DNA of 64,000 bases from Aquitalea magnusonii (GTDB lineage: Bacteria; Pseudomonadota; Gammaproteobacteria; Burkholderiales; Chromobacteriaceae), in NCBI RefSeq assembly GCF_003202035.1, contig NZ_QJKC01000004.1:217461-281460 (forward strand), read 5' to 3'. The position numbers were made by a program, and so were the translations under genes. The notes under the pieces were generated by a model, which was given only the letters and a program-made list of their open reading frames with translations, was not told the DNA's origin and made no database searches. Below, one piece after another: positions 44,901 to 53,434 of the stretch; the first letter of the stretch is position 1; each line of letters opens with the position of its first letter.

Positions 44901-45165
44901 AGGCATGCGGCAAACGCTGCAGTTCAGTGGCCGCTGGGCCTTTATCCGCCTCTTGGAAAAAGCCAGGGTAGTCCAACTGGACAAAGCACGCTTTCAACTG
45001 GACTTTGCCCTGCCGGACGGTTTGACCGCACGCTACATCCTGCGTACCAGCGCCGGTGAAGGACCGCTGGCCTTGCTCAAGCTGTTGCAATTCAAGCTGC
45101 CGGCACGGGTATTTGCCATCACGGGCCCGACTGCAACCAAGCCGAACATGAGCGCCACGGGCTGA
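41923..45165 (+). CDS. tssM: Compact TssM/IcmF-family protein in a VgrG island
   Basis: 1080 aa. Three membrane segments (about 15-35, 49-70 and 331-352) give TssM topology: a cytoplasmic part between the second and third, and a large periplasmic part after. The C-terminal IcmF/DUF1215-like region includes WGSQLAGRYPFNATDND and GPLALLKLLQF. TssM joins TssL and TssJ in the envelope complex that anchors the type VI machine. The cytoplasmic part lacks a Walker A sequence, and no tssL, tssJ or tssK is near, so it may be an accessory paralogue. The gene is GC-rich again, unlike the immunity genes before it. Confidence 0.8.
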   Translation: MTSLPTASPTRRVYWIPLILFAIGVLALLLVWLYGKTLVQGPTDGFLLQTSLFFWAVLLPTLAVFVWLLLLIRGPAALMAPRLSRANTGMDGTTAGLDAVLQYMRHQYPGKWRRIKPWVAMLLPEKAVSSLADVDQAPAPLWLDSPDALLLRITPEQPAKLLSRLRGRWRVPLDAVMLVGQALPTAGSVQLRQLLDLNARCQWRLPVCFALTGWTVPPQGISCVLTQPGDTAQTRADLHQLVWHSAIAGQAALLADKGPATLAFSAALEQPGVIDDLAESLAQISRHLPDGQHIIRLAWIAGSDLPDIAGHVVEDCVQCPPRRHRLTLTDRIGWLVLALSLLLILGVAVSAVRNHTLLMDAQARIAQLNAARNIQQALPALLNTQRLLQQLSQQARAGIPLLSRFGLNLNAKVQEPLFAAYGKAARQWVIAPAQQNMQRVLLELNKLPLSGGGEAISLASKVGFDSLKAYLMLDTPSRTQAAFLSDQLGQRSGFSDQPRVDIMRFYAQHLAAHPEWKLAALPAVVSAARQTLLGLNGVEHGDETIYQSILQQAADKYPPRTASSLLPGVDSRGLFLLPGTLPGAYTREAWEGYVRAAIDSADPKQGGEALWVMGAEAARSEGSLLKTRLQQRYFNDYAAAWQRWLNGMRWQSANSLSSTVEQLNTYADPQRSPLLALISMIQYQGQAGAAEKSLASDLLDKTRALVGKSRDKAAMAQSKPTDPLARAFGPLLRLAAPDDVQTGNTVSLARYLESVTSVRLKLQQLAASPNPDAAARQLAQALFKGEQNALAHGQEYAAMQAASMGAEWAGFAQQLFVSPLDSANQVVMLPAAFDINDVWRRSIYLPWGSQLAGRYPFNATDNDSSIPVLTGFLAPEQGAIARFLGSTLAGALVQEGDQWLPSPTLQNAAPFDADFLNAVNALSRLSSLLYAEGDAGYQFELRPVAMPGLAETTLMIDGQALQYFNQQEAWVPMQWPQTGQHTGTHLQWLSLATGMRQTLQFSGRWAFIRLLEKARVVQLDKARFQLDFALPDGLTARYILRTSAGEGPLALLKLLQFKLPARVFAITGPTATKPNMSATG

Positions 45166-45436
45166 TTCCGCTTCCGCGACCTGAGCGTTGAACAAGCGGC
45201 GTGGCAGCCCCCACCGCGGTGTGCTGGCCGCCCTGCCAGCCAGGGATGGCAAGCGCCTTGGCATGGCTGCCACGGCGGCCGTATTGCGCGGCATTCAGCC
45301 GGATTAGCAAGACCTGCTTGTAAATGATGTAGCCATTCCCCAGATAATTATAAGCATTTGGCATTAAGTCATGTCATGGAACTGACATTTTCAGGGTCTA
45401 CACTGCGCAGCATCATCCGTCCTGAAGCAGCATGAC

Positions 45437-47023
45437 ATGTCCCTGATCAAGCGTTTATGGCTGACCATTCTGTTTACCGTGGCCAGCCTGCTTATCGTGC
45501 TGGCCGTCACCAGCCAGCAGTTGTTCTCGCTTACCCAGCATGTGGACGACTACAGCCAGCATCAGCAGCTGTCGGCCAACCTCTACCAGTTCAAGGCCGG
45601 GGTGCTGAGCCTGGCGCGGGCCGACCCCCTGCAGCCGGACACGGCCAAGCATCTGCAGCAGATCAAGCAGCAAGTTGCACGGCTGAGCGTGAATATCGCC
45701 GCCAGCCTGCCCGAAGCGCAAGCCAAGACCTTCAAGGAGCAGACCGGCCAGCTATGGCAGGAATACACCCGTAACCTGGAAAGCGCACTCACCATTGCCC
45801 AGAGTGCGCCGCAGGATGCGCTGTCGATTCCGGAGCAGGCCTATCAGCAAAGCCTGGTGCCGCTGGTGGCCCTGCTCGACAAACAACTGGAACAGGCCAG
45901 CCGCAACCAGAGCAGCGAAGAAGCCGCCATGCACGGCATGCTGAGCCGGCTGGCCGTATTCATCCTGGGGCCGCTGGCGCTGGCCAGCCTGGCCGTGGTG
46001 CTGATCCAGCTGGCACTGGCGCGCCGCCTGAAATTGCAGATGGCGGCCATGGGACGGGCTGTCGATGCCCTGAGCGAAGGCAATCTGGCCTCGCGCCTGC
46101 CGGAAAACGGCAAGGACGAGCTGGCGCAGATGTCGGCGCGCATCAACCGTTTTCTCGAGCGCCTGAGCGAGCTGCTGACCAATGTGCACCAGCACGCCAG
46201 CCGCAACCAGCGTGACAGCCAGCAGCTGCAATTGCTGACCAGCCAGGCGGCGGATGCCAGCCGCCTGCAAACCGGCAAGGCCAATCTGAGCAATCAGGCC
46301 GCCGAGCAGATTGCCAGCCAGGCCGACAGCGTGGCGCAATTCATCGAACAGGCCGAGGCCGGCTCGCGCCAGGCGCTGCAACGCACCGAACAGGCACGCC
46401 AGCTGGGCAATGCCAATGCCGCCGCCATGCAGCATCTGGCCGCCCGCATCGGCATTGCCATGCAGGAAATGCAGCAACTGAACCAGTCCATTGGCGACAT
46501 CGCCCAGATCAGCACGCTGATTCGCGATGTGGCCGACCAGACCAATCTGCTGGCGCTGAATGCCGCCATCGAGGCCGCCCGTGCCGGCGAGCAGGGCCGC
46601 GGCTTTGCCGTGGTGGCCGACGAAGTGCGCAAGCTGTCCGAGCGCACGGCCAGCGCCACCTCGCGCATTTTCGACAGCCTGGCCAAGGTGGAAACCGTCA
46701 AGCAGTCGCTGGGCGATGCCATCGATACCGCAGGCAAGGCCAGCCACGACAACCAGCATGCCCAGCAATCGCTGGATGCAGCGCTGAGCAGTGTGGATGA
46801 AACCCTGGCGCAGCTGGACGAGCTGATGGGCAATATCAGCCATTCGCGCCAGCAACAGAGCGAGGCCGGCAACAGCATCCGCCAGCACGGTTTCGAGCTG
46901 GCGCACCTGGCCAGTACCATCGACGAACAGATGCGCGATGCCAGCCCGGTGATGCGCCAGCTGGCAGAATCGGCCAGCGTGCTGAACCAGGCGCTCAGCT
47001 GGTTCCGCCTGCAAGCAAGCTAG
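45437..47023 (+). CDS. Methyl-accepting chemotaxis protein
   Basis: 528 aa. A membrane segment at residues 10-30 and another near 170-192 enclose a helical periplasmic sensor of about 140 residues. The HAMP domain (about 193-245) and a full signalling domain follow, with the tip [43 protein letters not shown]. The ligand is unknown. The start [13 protein letters not shown] at 45437 matches the paralogue that follows. The gap 45166-45436 before it shows no gene. Confidence 0.87.
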   Translation: MSLIKRLWLTILFTVASLLIVLAVTSQQLFSLTQHVDDYSQHQQLSANLYQFKAGVLSLARADPLQPDTAKHLQQIKQQVARLSVNIAASLPEAQAKTFKEQTGQLWQEYTRNLESALTIAQSAPQDALSIPEQAYQQSLVPLVALLDKQLEQASRNQSSEEAAMHGMLSRLAVFILGPLALASLAVVLIQLALARRLKLQMAAMGRAVDALSEGNLASRLPENGKDELAQMSARINRFLERLSELLTNVHQHASRNQRDSQQLQLLTSQAADASRLQTGKANLSNQAAEQIASQADSVAQFIEQAEAGSRQALQRTEQARQLGNANAAAMQHLAARIGIAMQEMQQLNQSIGDIAQISTLIRDVADQTNLLALNAAIEAARAGEQGRGFAVVADEVRKLSERTASATSRIFDSLAKVETVKQSLGDAIDTAGKASHDNQHAQQSLDAALSSVDETLAQLDELMGNISHSRQQQSEAGNSIRQHGFELAHLASTIDEQMRDASPVMRQLAESASVLNQALSWFRLQAS

Positions 47024-47141
47024 GGCCTGCGCCAGCAGGCGTTTTACAGCAGCGACAGCGGGCATGACCTGACATAAAACCGTCACAACCGCGTCATGAT
47101 CTTGCCGTAGCGTGTTGGCTTTCCATTGTGGACAGCCTGCC

Positions 47142-48425
47142 ATGTCGCTCGTCAAACGCCTCTGGCTTACCATTGCCTTCACCCTGCTCAGCCTGGTGCT
47201 GGCACTGTCGCTGACCGGTGTGCAACTGTATTCGCTGACCCATCAATTCGAACAATACCGCCAGCGCCAGGCGCTGTCGGCCCACCTGAATCAACTGAAA
47301 GCCGCCATGCTCAGCCTGGCGCGCGCCGACCCCATGCTGGACAGCACCACCCGCCAGCTGGCCGATACCAGCCGGCAAGTGCAGCAACTGCGCGGTGACA
47401 TCCTGCCTGCCCTGCCGGCCGAACGGCGCGACAGCTTCGACCAGACGCTGACCCAACGCTGGGAAGCCTTTACCCGCCAGATTGCCAGCGCGCTGAAGAT
47501 TGCCGAAACCTCGCCGGAAGATGCGCTGAACATTCCGGATGCCGCCTACAAGATGCACATGTTGCCGCTGATCGCCGCCATCGATCAGCAACTGCAGGCC
47601 GAGCACGATGGCCTGGCCATGGTCGAAGCCGACATGCAGGCCACGGTGGGCCGGCTGTTGTTCGCCATTCTCGGCCCGCTGGTGCTGATGGGCATCGTGG
47701 TGGTGCTGTTGCAGCTGGCGACCGCCCGCGCCCTGAAAAACCGCATCCTGATGATGTGTCAGGCTGCCGACAAGATTGCCGCCGGCAATACCGCCGCCCG
47801 CCTGCCCGACACCAGCCAGGACGAGCTTGGCCAGGCAGCCCGCCATGTCAATCTGGCACTGGACAAGCTGCTGGAGGTGATGCAGGACGTGCATGTCTCG
47901 GCCATTCATAGCGAAGGCCAGAGCCAGCAAGTCCTGGAACTGACCACCCGCGTGGTGGAACAGACGCGCCAGCAAATCCAGTATGGCGAGCAAAGCCAGC
48001 AAGTGGCCCAGCTGCTGGCCGGGCTGAGTGCCGACATCCTGCAGCAAAGCCGCGAAGCAGGCGGCCTGTCCAGCGCGCGCCTGCAGGCCAAGCTGGAAAG
48101 CACGGTGGCCGAGCTGCAAAAGCTGGGCCGCGCCGTCGAGGATATCAGCCAGCTGGGACTGCGCATTCGCGACATGGCCGAACAGAGCAGCCTGCTGGCG
48201 CACGAGGCGGCGGTGGAGGCCACCAAGGTCAGACGCATGACCGACAAGGAGCTGATTTTCTTCCGCCGCTCCGACGAACACTACCAGCGCCTGGCAGAGC
48301 GCCACCGCGACAAGCTGTCGCAACTGGGCAGTCGCCCGGAAGTGCTCGGCAGCCCCCAGGGTGAGACCACCATCCGCGCCAGCCACAGCGGACCGCATAC
48401 CGCCCAGGCCCACGACGCCGGCTGA
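47142..48425 (+). CDS. Chemoreceptor paralogue with a truncated signalling domain
   Basis: 427 aa. Residues 1-245 parallel the preceding receptor ([22 protein letters not shown]; two membrane segments; HAMP-like DTSQDELGQAARHVN). The cytoplasmic helix then diverges: where the paralogue has the conserved tip, this one reads IRDMAEQSSLLAHEAAVEATKVRR and then leaves the family pattern with no glycine-hinged return helix. It cannot contact CheA/CheW normally. It may be a decaying duplicate or a modified receptor that works in mixed dimers. The start at 47142 is chosen by alignment with the paralogue; 47112 is also in frame. Confidence 0.7.
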   Translation: MSLVKRLWLTIAFTLLSLVLALSLTGVQLYSLTHQFEQYRQRQALSAHLNQLKAAMLSLARADPMLDSTTRQLADTSRQVQQLRGDILPALPAERRDSFDQTLTQRWEAFTRQIASALKIAETSPEDALNIPDAAYKMHMLPLIAAIDQQLQAEHDGLAMVEADMQATVGRLLFAILGPLVLMGIVVVLLQLATARALKNRILMMCQAADKIAAGNTAARLPDTSQDELGQAARHVNLALDKLLEVMQDVHVSAIHSEGQSQQVLELTTRVVEQTRQQIQYGEQSQQVAQLLAGLSADILQQSREAGGLSSARLQAKLESTVAELQKLGRAVEDISQLGLRIRDMAEQSSLLAHEAAVEATKVRRMTDKELIFFRRSDEHYQRLAERHRDKLSQLGSRPEVLGSPQGETTIRASHSGPHTAQAHDAG

Positions 48426-48443
48426 TCCGGCCCCTGCACCATG

Positions 48444-48472
48444 AAAAACGGCAGCCATCACGGGCTGCCGTT
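48444..48472 (-). terminator. Rho-independent terminator of tpx
   Basis: AACGGCAGCC (48447-48456) pairs with GGCTGCCGTT (48463-48472). On the minus strand the stem runs into TTTTT. It could also slow plus-strand transcription from the chemoreceptor gene. Confidence 0.8.
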
Positions 48473-48499
48473 GGTATTTACTGCGTAGCGACGGGCTGC

Positions 48500-48997
48500 T
48501 TACAGCACAGCCAGCGCGGCATCGTAGTCGGGTTCGCTGCCGATTTCGGCTACCAGCTCGCTGTGCAGCACGGTGTTGTCGGCATCCAGCACCACCACGG
48601 CACGGGCAGTCAGGCCGGCCAGCGGGCCGGAAGCCAGCTTCACGCCCCAGGCTTGCAGGAAGTCGGCATTGCGGAAGGTGGACAGGTTCACCACGTTCTC
48701 GATGCCTTCAGCACCGCAGAAACGCTTTTGCGCAAACGGCAGGTCAGCAGAAACGCACAGCACCACGGTGTCGGCCTTGCCGGCAGCCTTTTCGTTGAAC
48801 TTGCGTACCGAAGTGGCGCAGGTGGGGGTATCCACGCTGGGGAAGATGTTGACGATTTTCTTCTTGCCGGCAAAATCAGCCAGGCTCACGTCGGCCAGAT
48901 CGCCATTGGTCAGCGTCAGGGCCGGAGCCTTGTCGCCCTTGACCGGCAGGGTGCCTGCCACTTCAACCGGGTTACCGCGCAGGGTTACAGATGCCAT
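48500..48997 (-). CDS. tpx: Thiol peroxidase (atypical 2-Cys peroxiredoxin)
   Basis: 165 aa. The peroxidatic Cys lies in [16 protein letters not shown] and the resolving Cys in KRFCGAEG, the Tpx arrangement. The N terminus [19 protein letters not shown] is typical. It reduces hydrogen and alkyl peroxides using thioredoxin. AAGGA lies seven bases before the ATG at 48997; ATGs at 49003 and 49012 in the same frame are less well placed. Confidence 0.93.
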   Translation of the reverse strand: MASVTLRGNPVEVAGTLPVKGDKAPALTLTNGDLADVSLADFAGKKKIVNIFPSVDTPTCATSVRKFNEKAAGKADTVVLCVSADLPFAQKRFCGAEGIENVVNLSTFRNADFLQAWGVKLASGPLAGLTARAVVVLDADNTVLHSELVAEIGSEPDYDAALAVL

Positions 48998-49106
48998 CTT
49001 CATGTCCTTCAAGCAAGAGCGACCAATGCTGCGACCGGTCGCCGGGGGTGGAGATGCACTCAGTGTGGGGCCTGGCGGCAGAAAATCAACCCTGCCGTCA
49101 GTCAGC

Positions 49107-49496
49107 CTATTCTTCCAGTTTGAGTCCCAGCTCGTTCAGCACTTCACGCGCACTGCGGAAAGCCTCTACCGCCGCCGGGGCACCGCCATAGACGGCGCTG
49201 TGCAACAGCACCTCGCGGATTTCCACCAGGCTGGCACCATTATTGATGGCACCACGCACATGGCCTTTCAGCTCGGTGCTGCGCCCCAGTGCCGCCAGCA
49301 TGGCGCAGGTGATCAGGCTGCGGGTTTTCAGGTCCAGCCCCTCGCGCTGCCAGGTGCTGCCCCAGGCATGCTCGTTCAGCCAGTCCTGCAAGGGGGCGGA
49401 AAAGCCATCCAGATTGCTCATGGCGCGCTCGACAAAGGCCTCACCCATGACCTGGGTGCGGCGGGCCTTGCCGGCGGCGCGGTCTTGTTCGCTCAT
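49107..49496 (-). CDS. Carboxymuconolactone decarboxylase-family protein
   Basis: 129 aa, PcaC/CMD length. The sequence [47 protein letters not shown] and [18 protein letters not shown] follows the PcaC pattern rather than the AhpD CxxC redox type; only one Cys is present. In aromatic degradation such proteins decarboxylate 4-carboxymuconolactone, but no other pca gene is near, so function is uncertain. AAAGGAAGCGAC precedes ATG 49496. It is probably transcribed with hisC, 37 bases upstream. Confidence 0.8.
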   Translation of the reverse strand: MSEQDRAAGKARRTQVMGEAFVERAMSNLDGFSAPLQDWLNEHAWGSTWQREGLDLKTRSLITCAMLAALGRSTELKGHVRGAINNGASLVEIREVLLHSAVYGGAPAAVEAFRSAREVLNELGLKLEE

Positions 49497-49533
49497 GTCG
49501 CTTCCTTTCCAAGGTTGAAATCGGCCAGCCGTC

Positions 49534-50592
49534 TCAGGACAACAGGCTGCCCAGCACTTGCACCAGCCGCGCGCATTCGGCATCGGTGCCAATGCTGATA
49601 CGCAGGTACTGGTTGATGCGCGGCGCAGTAAAGTGACGCACGATCACCGCCTGCTGCCGCAAGCCGTTGGCCAGCATGGCGGCATCGTGCTGCGGGTGGC
49701 GGGCAAACACGAAATTGGCCGCCGACGGTAATACCTCGAAGCCCAGCGCCTGCAATTGCGTGGTCAGCTGTGCACGCGTGCGCATCACCGCCTGGCAGGT
49801 GTGGCGGAAGTAGTCGTCATCCTCGAAGGAGGCCACCGCCCCGGCCAGCGCCAAGCGGTCCAGCGGGTAGGCGTTAAAGCTGTTCTTCACCCGCTCCAGC
49901 GCCTCGATCAGCGTGGCATCGCCCACCGCATAGCCCACGCGCAGCCCGGCCAGCGAGCGCGATTTGGACAAGGTGTGCACTACCAGCAGGTTGGGATAGT
50001 CGTCCACCAGCGCGATGGCACTCTCGCCGCCAAAATCGACATAGGCTTCGTCGATCACCACCACCTGGTCGGGATGATCATCCAGCAGCTGGCGGATGGC
50101 CGAGAGCGGCAGCAGGCGGCCGGTGGGCGCATTCGGATTGGCCAGAATCACCCCGCCGCAGGGCTGGCGGTAGTCCTCCACGCGGATGGACAGGCTGTCG
50201 TCCAGTGGCACCTGTTGCGCCTGAATGCCGAACAGGCCGCAATACACCGGGTAAAAACCATAGCTGATGTCTGGCATCAGCAAGGGTTGTTCATGCTTGA
50301 GCAGGGCCTGGAACACGATGCCCAGCACCTCGTCCGAGCTGTTACCCACGAACACCTGCGGGCGACTGACACCGTGGTAGCTGGCAATGGCGTCCTTCAG
50401 CTTGTCGCCGCTGGGGTCCGGGTACAGGCGCAAGCTATCGTCGGTGGCGGCACGGATGGCCTCCAGCACCCTGGGCGACGGCCCGTAGGGGTTTTCATTG
50501 GTATTGAGCTTGATCAGCGTATCCAGCTTGGGTTGCTCGCCCGGCACATAGGGCGTGAGCTGATGGACCACCGGACTCCAGAAACGACTCAT
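49534..50592 (-). CDS. hisC: Histidinol-phosphate aminotransferase
   Basis: 352 aa. A class I/II PLP fold is evident: [12 protein letters not shown] near the N terminus, GNSSDEVL, the PLP-contacting [11 protein letters not shown] and DEAYVDF, the Schiff-base Lys in [17 protein letters not shown], and a late FARHP region with the substrate Arg in NQYLRISIG. It converts imidazole-acetol phosphate to histidinol phosphate. It lies outside any his operon here. A repeat-family copy lies 47 bases upstream of its start. Confidence 0.92.
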   Translation of the reverse strand: MSRFWSPVVHQLTPYVPGEQPKLDTLIKLNTNENPYGPSPRVLEAIRAATDDSLRLYPDPSGDKLKDAIASYHGVSRPQVFVGNSSDEVLGIVFQALLKHEQPLLMPDISYGFYPVYCGLFGIQAQQVPLDDSLSIRVEDYRQPCGGVILANPNAPTGRLLPLSAIRQLLDDHPDQVVVIDEAYVDFGGESAIALVDDYPNLLVVHTLSKSRSLAGLRVGYAVGDATLIEALERVKNSFNAYPLDRLALAGAVASFEDDDYFRHTCQAVMRTRAQLTTQLQALGFEVLPSAANFVFARHPQHDAAMLANGLRQQAVIVRHFTAPRINQYLRISIGTDAECARLVQVLGSLLS

Positions 50593-50638
50593 GATTCAAC
50601 CTTTCCCGGCCACGACCCGCGCAGCCTGTAGTTCATTG

Positions 50639-50729
50639 AGAGCGGCTAACAAAATAGCATCGCGTCCCTGATGCAAGGCGCGCCGACGCAGACAGTGCAG
50701 GGTGCGACGACGCAGTTTTTTCAGCGGCT
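50639..50729 (+). repeat. Intergenic repeat family, copy C
   Basis: About 91 bp with the left end AGAGCGGCTAACAAAA, the core AAGGCGCGCCGACGCAGAC and the right end GTTTTTTCAGCGGCT, matching copies A and B at both ends and in the core. It separates the hisC start from the EamA transporter stop, ending one base from the latter gene. Confidence 0.8.
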
Positions 50730-50730
50730 G

Positions 50731-51633
50731 TTAACGTCCTGCGCTACGCGCCGACAACAACACACCACCCAGAATGGCAGCAATCCCCAGCAGGTGATAA
50801 GCATGAATGGCCTCACCCAATAGCAGCATGGACAACACGGCACCAAAGGCTGGCATCAGGTGGATGAAACTGCCCGCCCGCGCCGCCCCCACCCGCGCCA
50901 CGCCCTGATTATAAAAATGATAAGCCAGCACCGAAGGCAGGGTGCCGACGTAAGCAAAACTCGCCAGCGTGGTGACACTCAGCAGCGGCCGCCGCCCCTG
51001 GGCATATTCCAGCAAAAACAGCGGCAGGATGGCCAGCAGGCCGATGGCCACCAGCAGGGTCAGCAAGCCCAGGCGGTCCAGCCCGGCGGGCAGGCCACGC
51101 AGCAAAAGGGTGTAGACGGCCCAGGCCAGCATGGCGCAGAACACCAGCGCATCGCCGTGATTGATATCCAGCGTCAGCAAGCGTGCCGGTTCGCCATGCG
51201 CCACCAGCAGCAACACCCCGGCAAAGGACAACAGCACGGCAGCCAGCTGGCCCCGATTAAGCGGCAGCTGGAAAAACACTGCGCCCAACAGCACGATCAG
51301 GATGGGAATGAAGGAATTGAGCAGCACGCCATTGGTGGCGCTGGTGGACTGCAAACCCAGATAAACCAGCGAATTGAAACTGGCAATGCCCAGCAAGGCC
51401 AGCAGGATGATGCGGCGCCAGTGTGGCTGCCACAAGGGGCGCTGCGCCAGCATGGGCTTGAGGCCGACAGGCAGCAACACCAGCAGCGCAATCAACCAGC
51501 GGCCAAAAGCCAGGGTCAACGGTGGAATGCTGGCATGGACGGCACGGCCCAAGACGAAGTTGCCAGCCCAGAACAGGGCGGCCAGGCTAAGCAGACAGTA
51601 AGCGGCAGTGTGGGAAGAACGTGGTGAATTCAT
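50731..51633 (-). CDS. EamA/DMT-family transporter
   Basis: 300 aa from ATG 51633 (304 aa if the in-frame ATG at 51645 is used). Ten hydrophobic segments form two EamA repeats: LFWAGNFVLGRAVHASIPPL in the first, and DALVFCAMLAWAVYTLLLRG and LGEAIHAYHLLGIAAILGGV in the second. Family members export amino acids, metabolites or drugs, and the substrate is unknown. No clear ribosome binding site distinguishes the starts. Its stop codon lies beside the repeat-family copy C. Confidence 0.85.
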   Translation of the reverse strand: MNSPRSSHTAAYCLLSLAALFWAGNFVLGRAVHASIPPLTLAFGRWLIALLVLLPVGLKPMLAQRPLWQPHWRRIILLALLGIASFNSLVYLGLQSTSATNGVLLNSFIPILIVLLGAVFFQLPLNRGQLAAVLLSFAGVLLLVAHGEPARLLTLDINHGDALVFCAMLAWAVYTLLLRGLPAGLDRLGLLTLLVAIGLLAILPLFLLEYAQGRRPLLSVTTLASFAYVGTLPSVLAYHFYNQGVARVGAARAGSFIHLMPAFGAVLSMLLLGEAIHAYHLLGIAAILGGVLLSARSAGR

Positions 51634-51817
51634 GGTTTCAACCATGCCATGCCGGGCGGAAGGCTGGCAACTGTTTTGCGGCGCAACATTTCAATCAAAC
51701 TGAACAGCCTGCTGCAGACAAGGCTTTTACTGGCTTTATGCTACCTGGCTGGTGAATGCACGGCATATTCGACTCAGGATATTGTCGCTAAGAATTTACG
51801 CGGCCAACGCAGCATTA

Positions 51818-52050
51818 CCCCGTGGCGCGCGCCGCTGTAGCCGGGATTGGGCAAGGTTTTAAGCCGCCGCTCTGTTTGAGCCATTCGACGTTAGCGAATG
51901 GCGAGTTCGGCGGCGCCTTGCCCGGCCCGGAAAGAGCGGGAATTCGCGCAACCCGGGGTCGCCTGGGGGTGCAGGGGGGCTGGCGACGCAGCTCCCCTGC
52001 CTGCGCGGCGGGCAGCCCCGCCACGTAAACACGCGGCGCGCGCCACGGGG
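51818..52050. mobile_element. 233-bp element with perfect 18-bp terminal inverted repeats
   Basis: CCCCGTGGCGCGCGCCGC (51818-51835) is the exact reverse complement of 52033-52050. Inside, GCCATTCG (51880-51887) and CGAATGGC (51895-51902) form a stem, itself flanked by CCGCCG/CGGCGG. Open frames of 68-69 codons run along both strands but fill almost the whole element and look like by-products of its GC-rich composition. No transposase is present, so a MITE-like or structural repeat is the best description. I could not identify a target-site duplication. Confidence 0.7.
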
Positions 52051-52114
52051 ATTGGGGCGCATCACATCACGGTTGGCATCGACACGACGCCTGTTGTCTG
52101 CATCGCAGGCAGGC

Positions 52115-52142
52115 AAAAAAAAACCGGAGCCGTAGCCCCGGT
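52115..52142 (-). terminator. Rho-independent terminator with T9
   Basis: On the minus strand ACCGGGGC-TACG-GCTCCGGT (one G-T pair) is followed by nine T. The nearest minus-strand gene ends 350 bases upstream, so it may end a separate small transcript from the promoter at 52323-52350. Confidence 0.8.
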
Positions 52143-52299
52143 CAACGACATCCCCCACGAGATGTATTCCCCATCAACAAACTGCAAGGCGCTGCCGCGG
52201 CCACCGCCATGGCGAGCCGGACAGCATCCAGTCAGAAGCAGTCAGCATAAGCGGGCGCTGAGGGTCTGTCGATGGATTTGTGAAATATTTCCAACACAA

Positions 52300-52380
52300 T
52301 TGATCAAACATTATTGTATACAATCATACAAACAAGCACTTACTGTGCAATATCAAGATTTATCGCTATTGTTTGATCAA
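52300..52380. promoter_or_regulatory. AT-rich control region with palindromes and a minus-strand promoter
   Basis: TTGATCAAACA (52300-52310) and TGTTTGATCAA (52370-52380) are exact inverted repeats. Between them ATTGTATACAAT (52313-52324) is a perfect palindrome of the kind bound by GntR-family regulators. On the minus strand TTGCAC and TATGAT are spaced by 16 bases (52323-52350), with the palindrome at the start site. The promoter reads toward the terminator at 52115. The gap 52143-52492 has no recognised gene. Confidence 0.45.
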
Positions 52381-52492
52381 ATAATACAATCACTTGCGCA
52401 ACAGCCGCCCCGCCGCCACCGGCAAAGGCCGCCGCCGATGAGCACGCGGCAAGGCCCTGGCCCGCGTGCAAAATGTTAAACAAATGCCACAG

Positions 52493-53356
52493 TCAGCTGG
52501 CCAGCGCCGTCAGCCGCGGCAGCTGCTCTGCCGCATGGAAGCGCCCCTTGCCATCACGCGCCACCCGCGCCAGTGCATGCTGCGGGTCGTGGGTGAAAAA
52601 CAGCCGGCCTTGCCGGGTGAGCAAATCATCCAGCAAGCCACGCTTTTCATCGATCAGCTGTTCCGGAAAACGGTCGTAACCCATGGTGATGGGCACATGC
52701 ACCCAGGACGCGCCGGGGATGAGGTCGGCGGCATACACCACCGGCCCGCCTTCCAGCGGAATCTCGGTCAGCAGCATGCCGGGGGTATGGCCATCGCTCA
52801 GATGAAAACGGTAATCCGCTGGCAGGCAGTCTGGTGTTTCGCCGTCGGTCAGCACCAGCCGGCCACTGTTTTCCAGCAGGGTAATCAGTTCGGGAATGAA
52901 GGACGCACGGTCGCGCGCATGCGGCTCTTTGGCCCGCTGCCAGGCACTGCGGCTGACCACGAACTGCGCCTTGGGAAACAGCAGCCGCGCCGGGCCGCCA
53001 TCCCAGGCCGCCAGCAGGCCGCCGACATGATCGAAATGCAGATGGGACAGCACCACCACGTCGATATCTTCGTGGCTGCAGCCGGCAGCGGCCAGATTGT
53101 CCAGCAGCACATGGCCGTCTTCCACCACGCCGTAGCGGGTTTTCAGCTCCGGGGCAAAAAAGGCACCAATGCCGGCTTCCAGCAGAATGCGACGGCCATC
53201 GTCCTCGCGCACCAGCAGGCAGCGACAGGCCAGCGGTACGCGATGTTGCTCGTCCGGGGCCAGCCACTGGCTCCACATGGCGCGCGGCGCATTGCCGAAC
53301 ATGGCGCCGCCGTCCAGTTTCTGGGAATTGCCAAGCAGGGAAGTCAGGGTACGCAT
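52493..53356 (-). CDS. MBL-fold metallo-hydrolase
   Basis: 287 aa. The metal motif [11 protein letters not shown] (HxHxDH) near residue 104, a later His in [10 protein letters not shown], Asp in VYAADLIPG and the terminal His in FFTHDPQHA complete a two-metal site. The substrate could be a lactone, thioester or phosphodiester; quorum-quenching lactonases share these motifs, but this is not diagnostic. GGAGCACCC precedes ATG 53356. It follows the jetD stop by about 80 bases on the same strand and may be read from the Jet operon. Confidence 0.82.
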   Translation of the reverse strand: MRTLTSLLGNSQKLDGGAMFGNAPRAMWSQWLAPDEQHRVPLACRCLLVREDDGRRILLEAGIGAFFAPELKTRYGVVEDGHVLLDNLAAAGCSHEDIDVVVLSHLHFDHVGGLLAAWDGGPARLLFPKAQFVVSRSAWQRAKEPHARDRASFIPELITLLENSGRLVLTDGETPDCLPADYRFHLSDGHTPGMLLTEIPLEGGPVVYAADLIPGASWVHVPITMGYDRFPEQLIDEKRGLLDDLLTRQGRLFFTHDPQHALARVARDGKGRFHAAEQLPRLTALAS

Positions 53357-53434
53357 GGGTGCTCCGCTCAAGATGCAGTGCCGATGATTATCAAGCAAGC
53401 GCTCGGTTCTGTCACCCGCTTTGCATGGCCACGG

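Noticed and set aside
43384..45294. 636-codon minus-strand frame
   Set aside because: It is antisense to tssM, which has full-length family similarity and topology.
51822..52028. 68-codon frames inside the inverted-repeat element
   Set aside because: Frames are open on both strands, fill the element and have no ribosome binding site. The DNA-level inverted repeats explain the conservation better.
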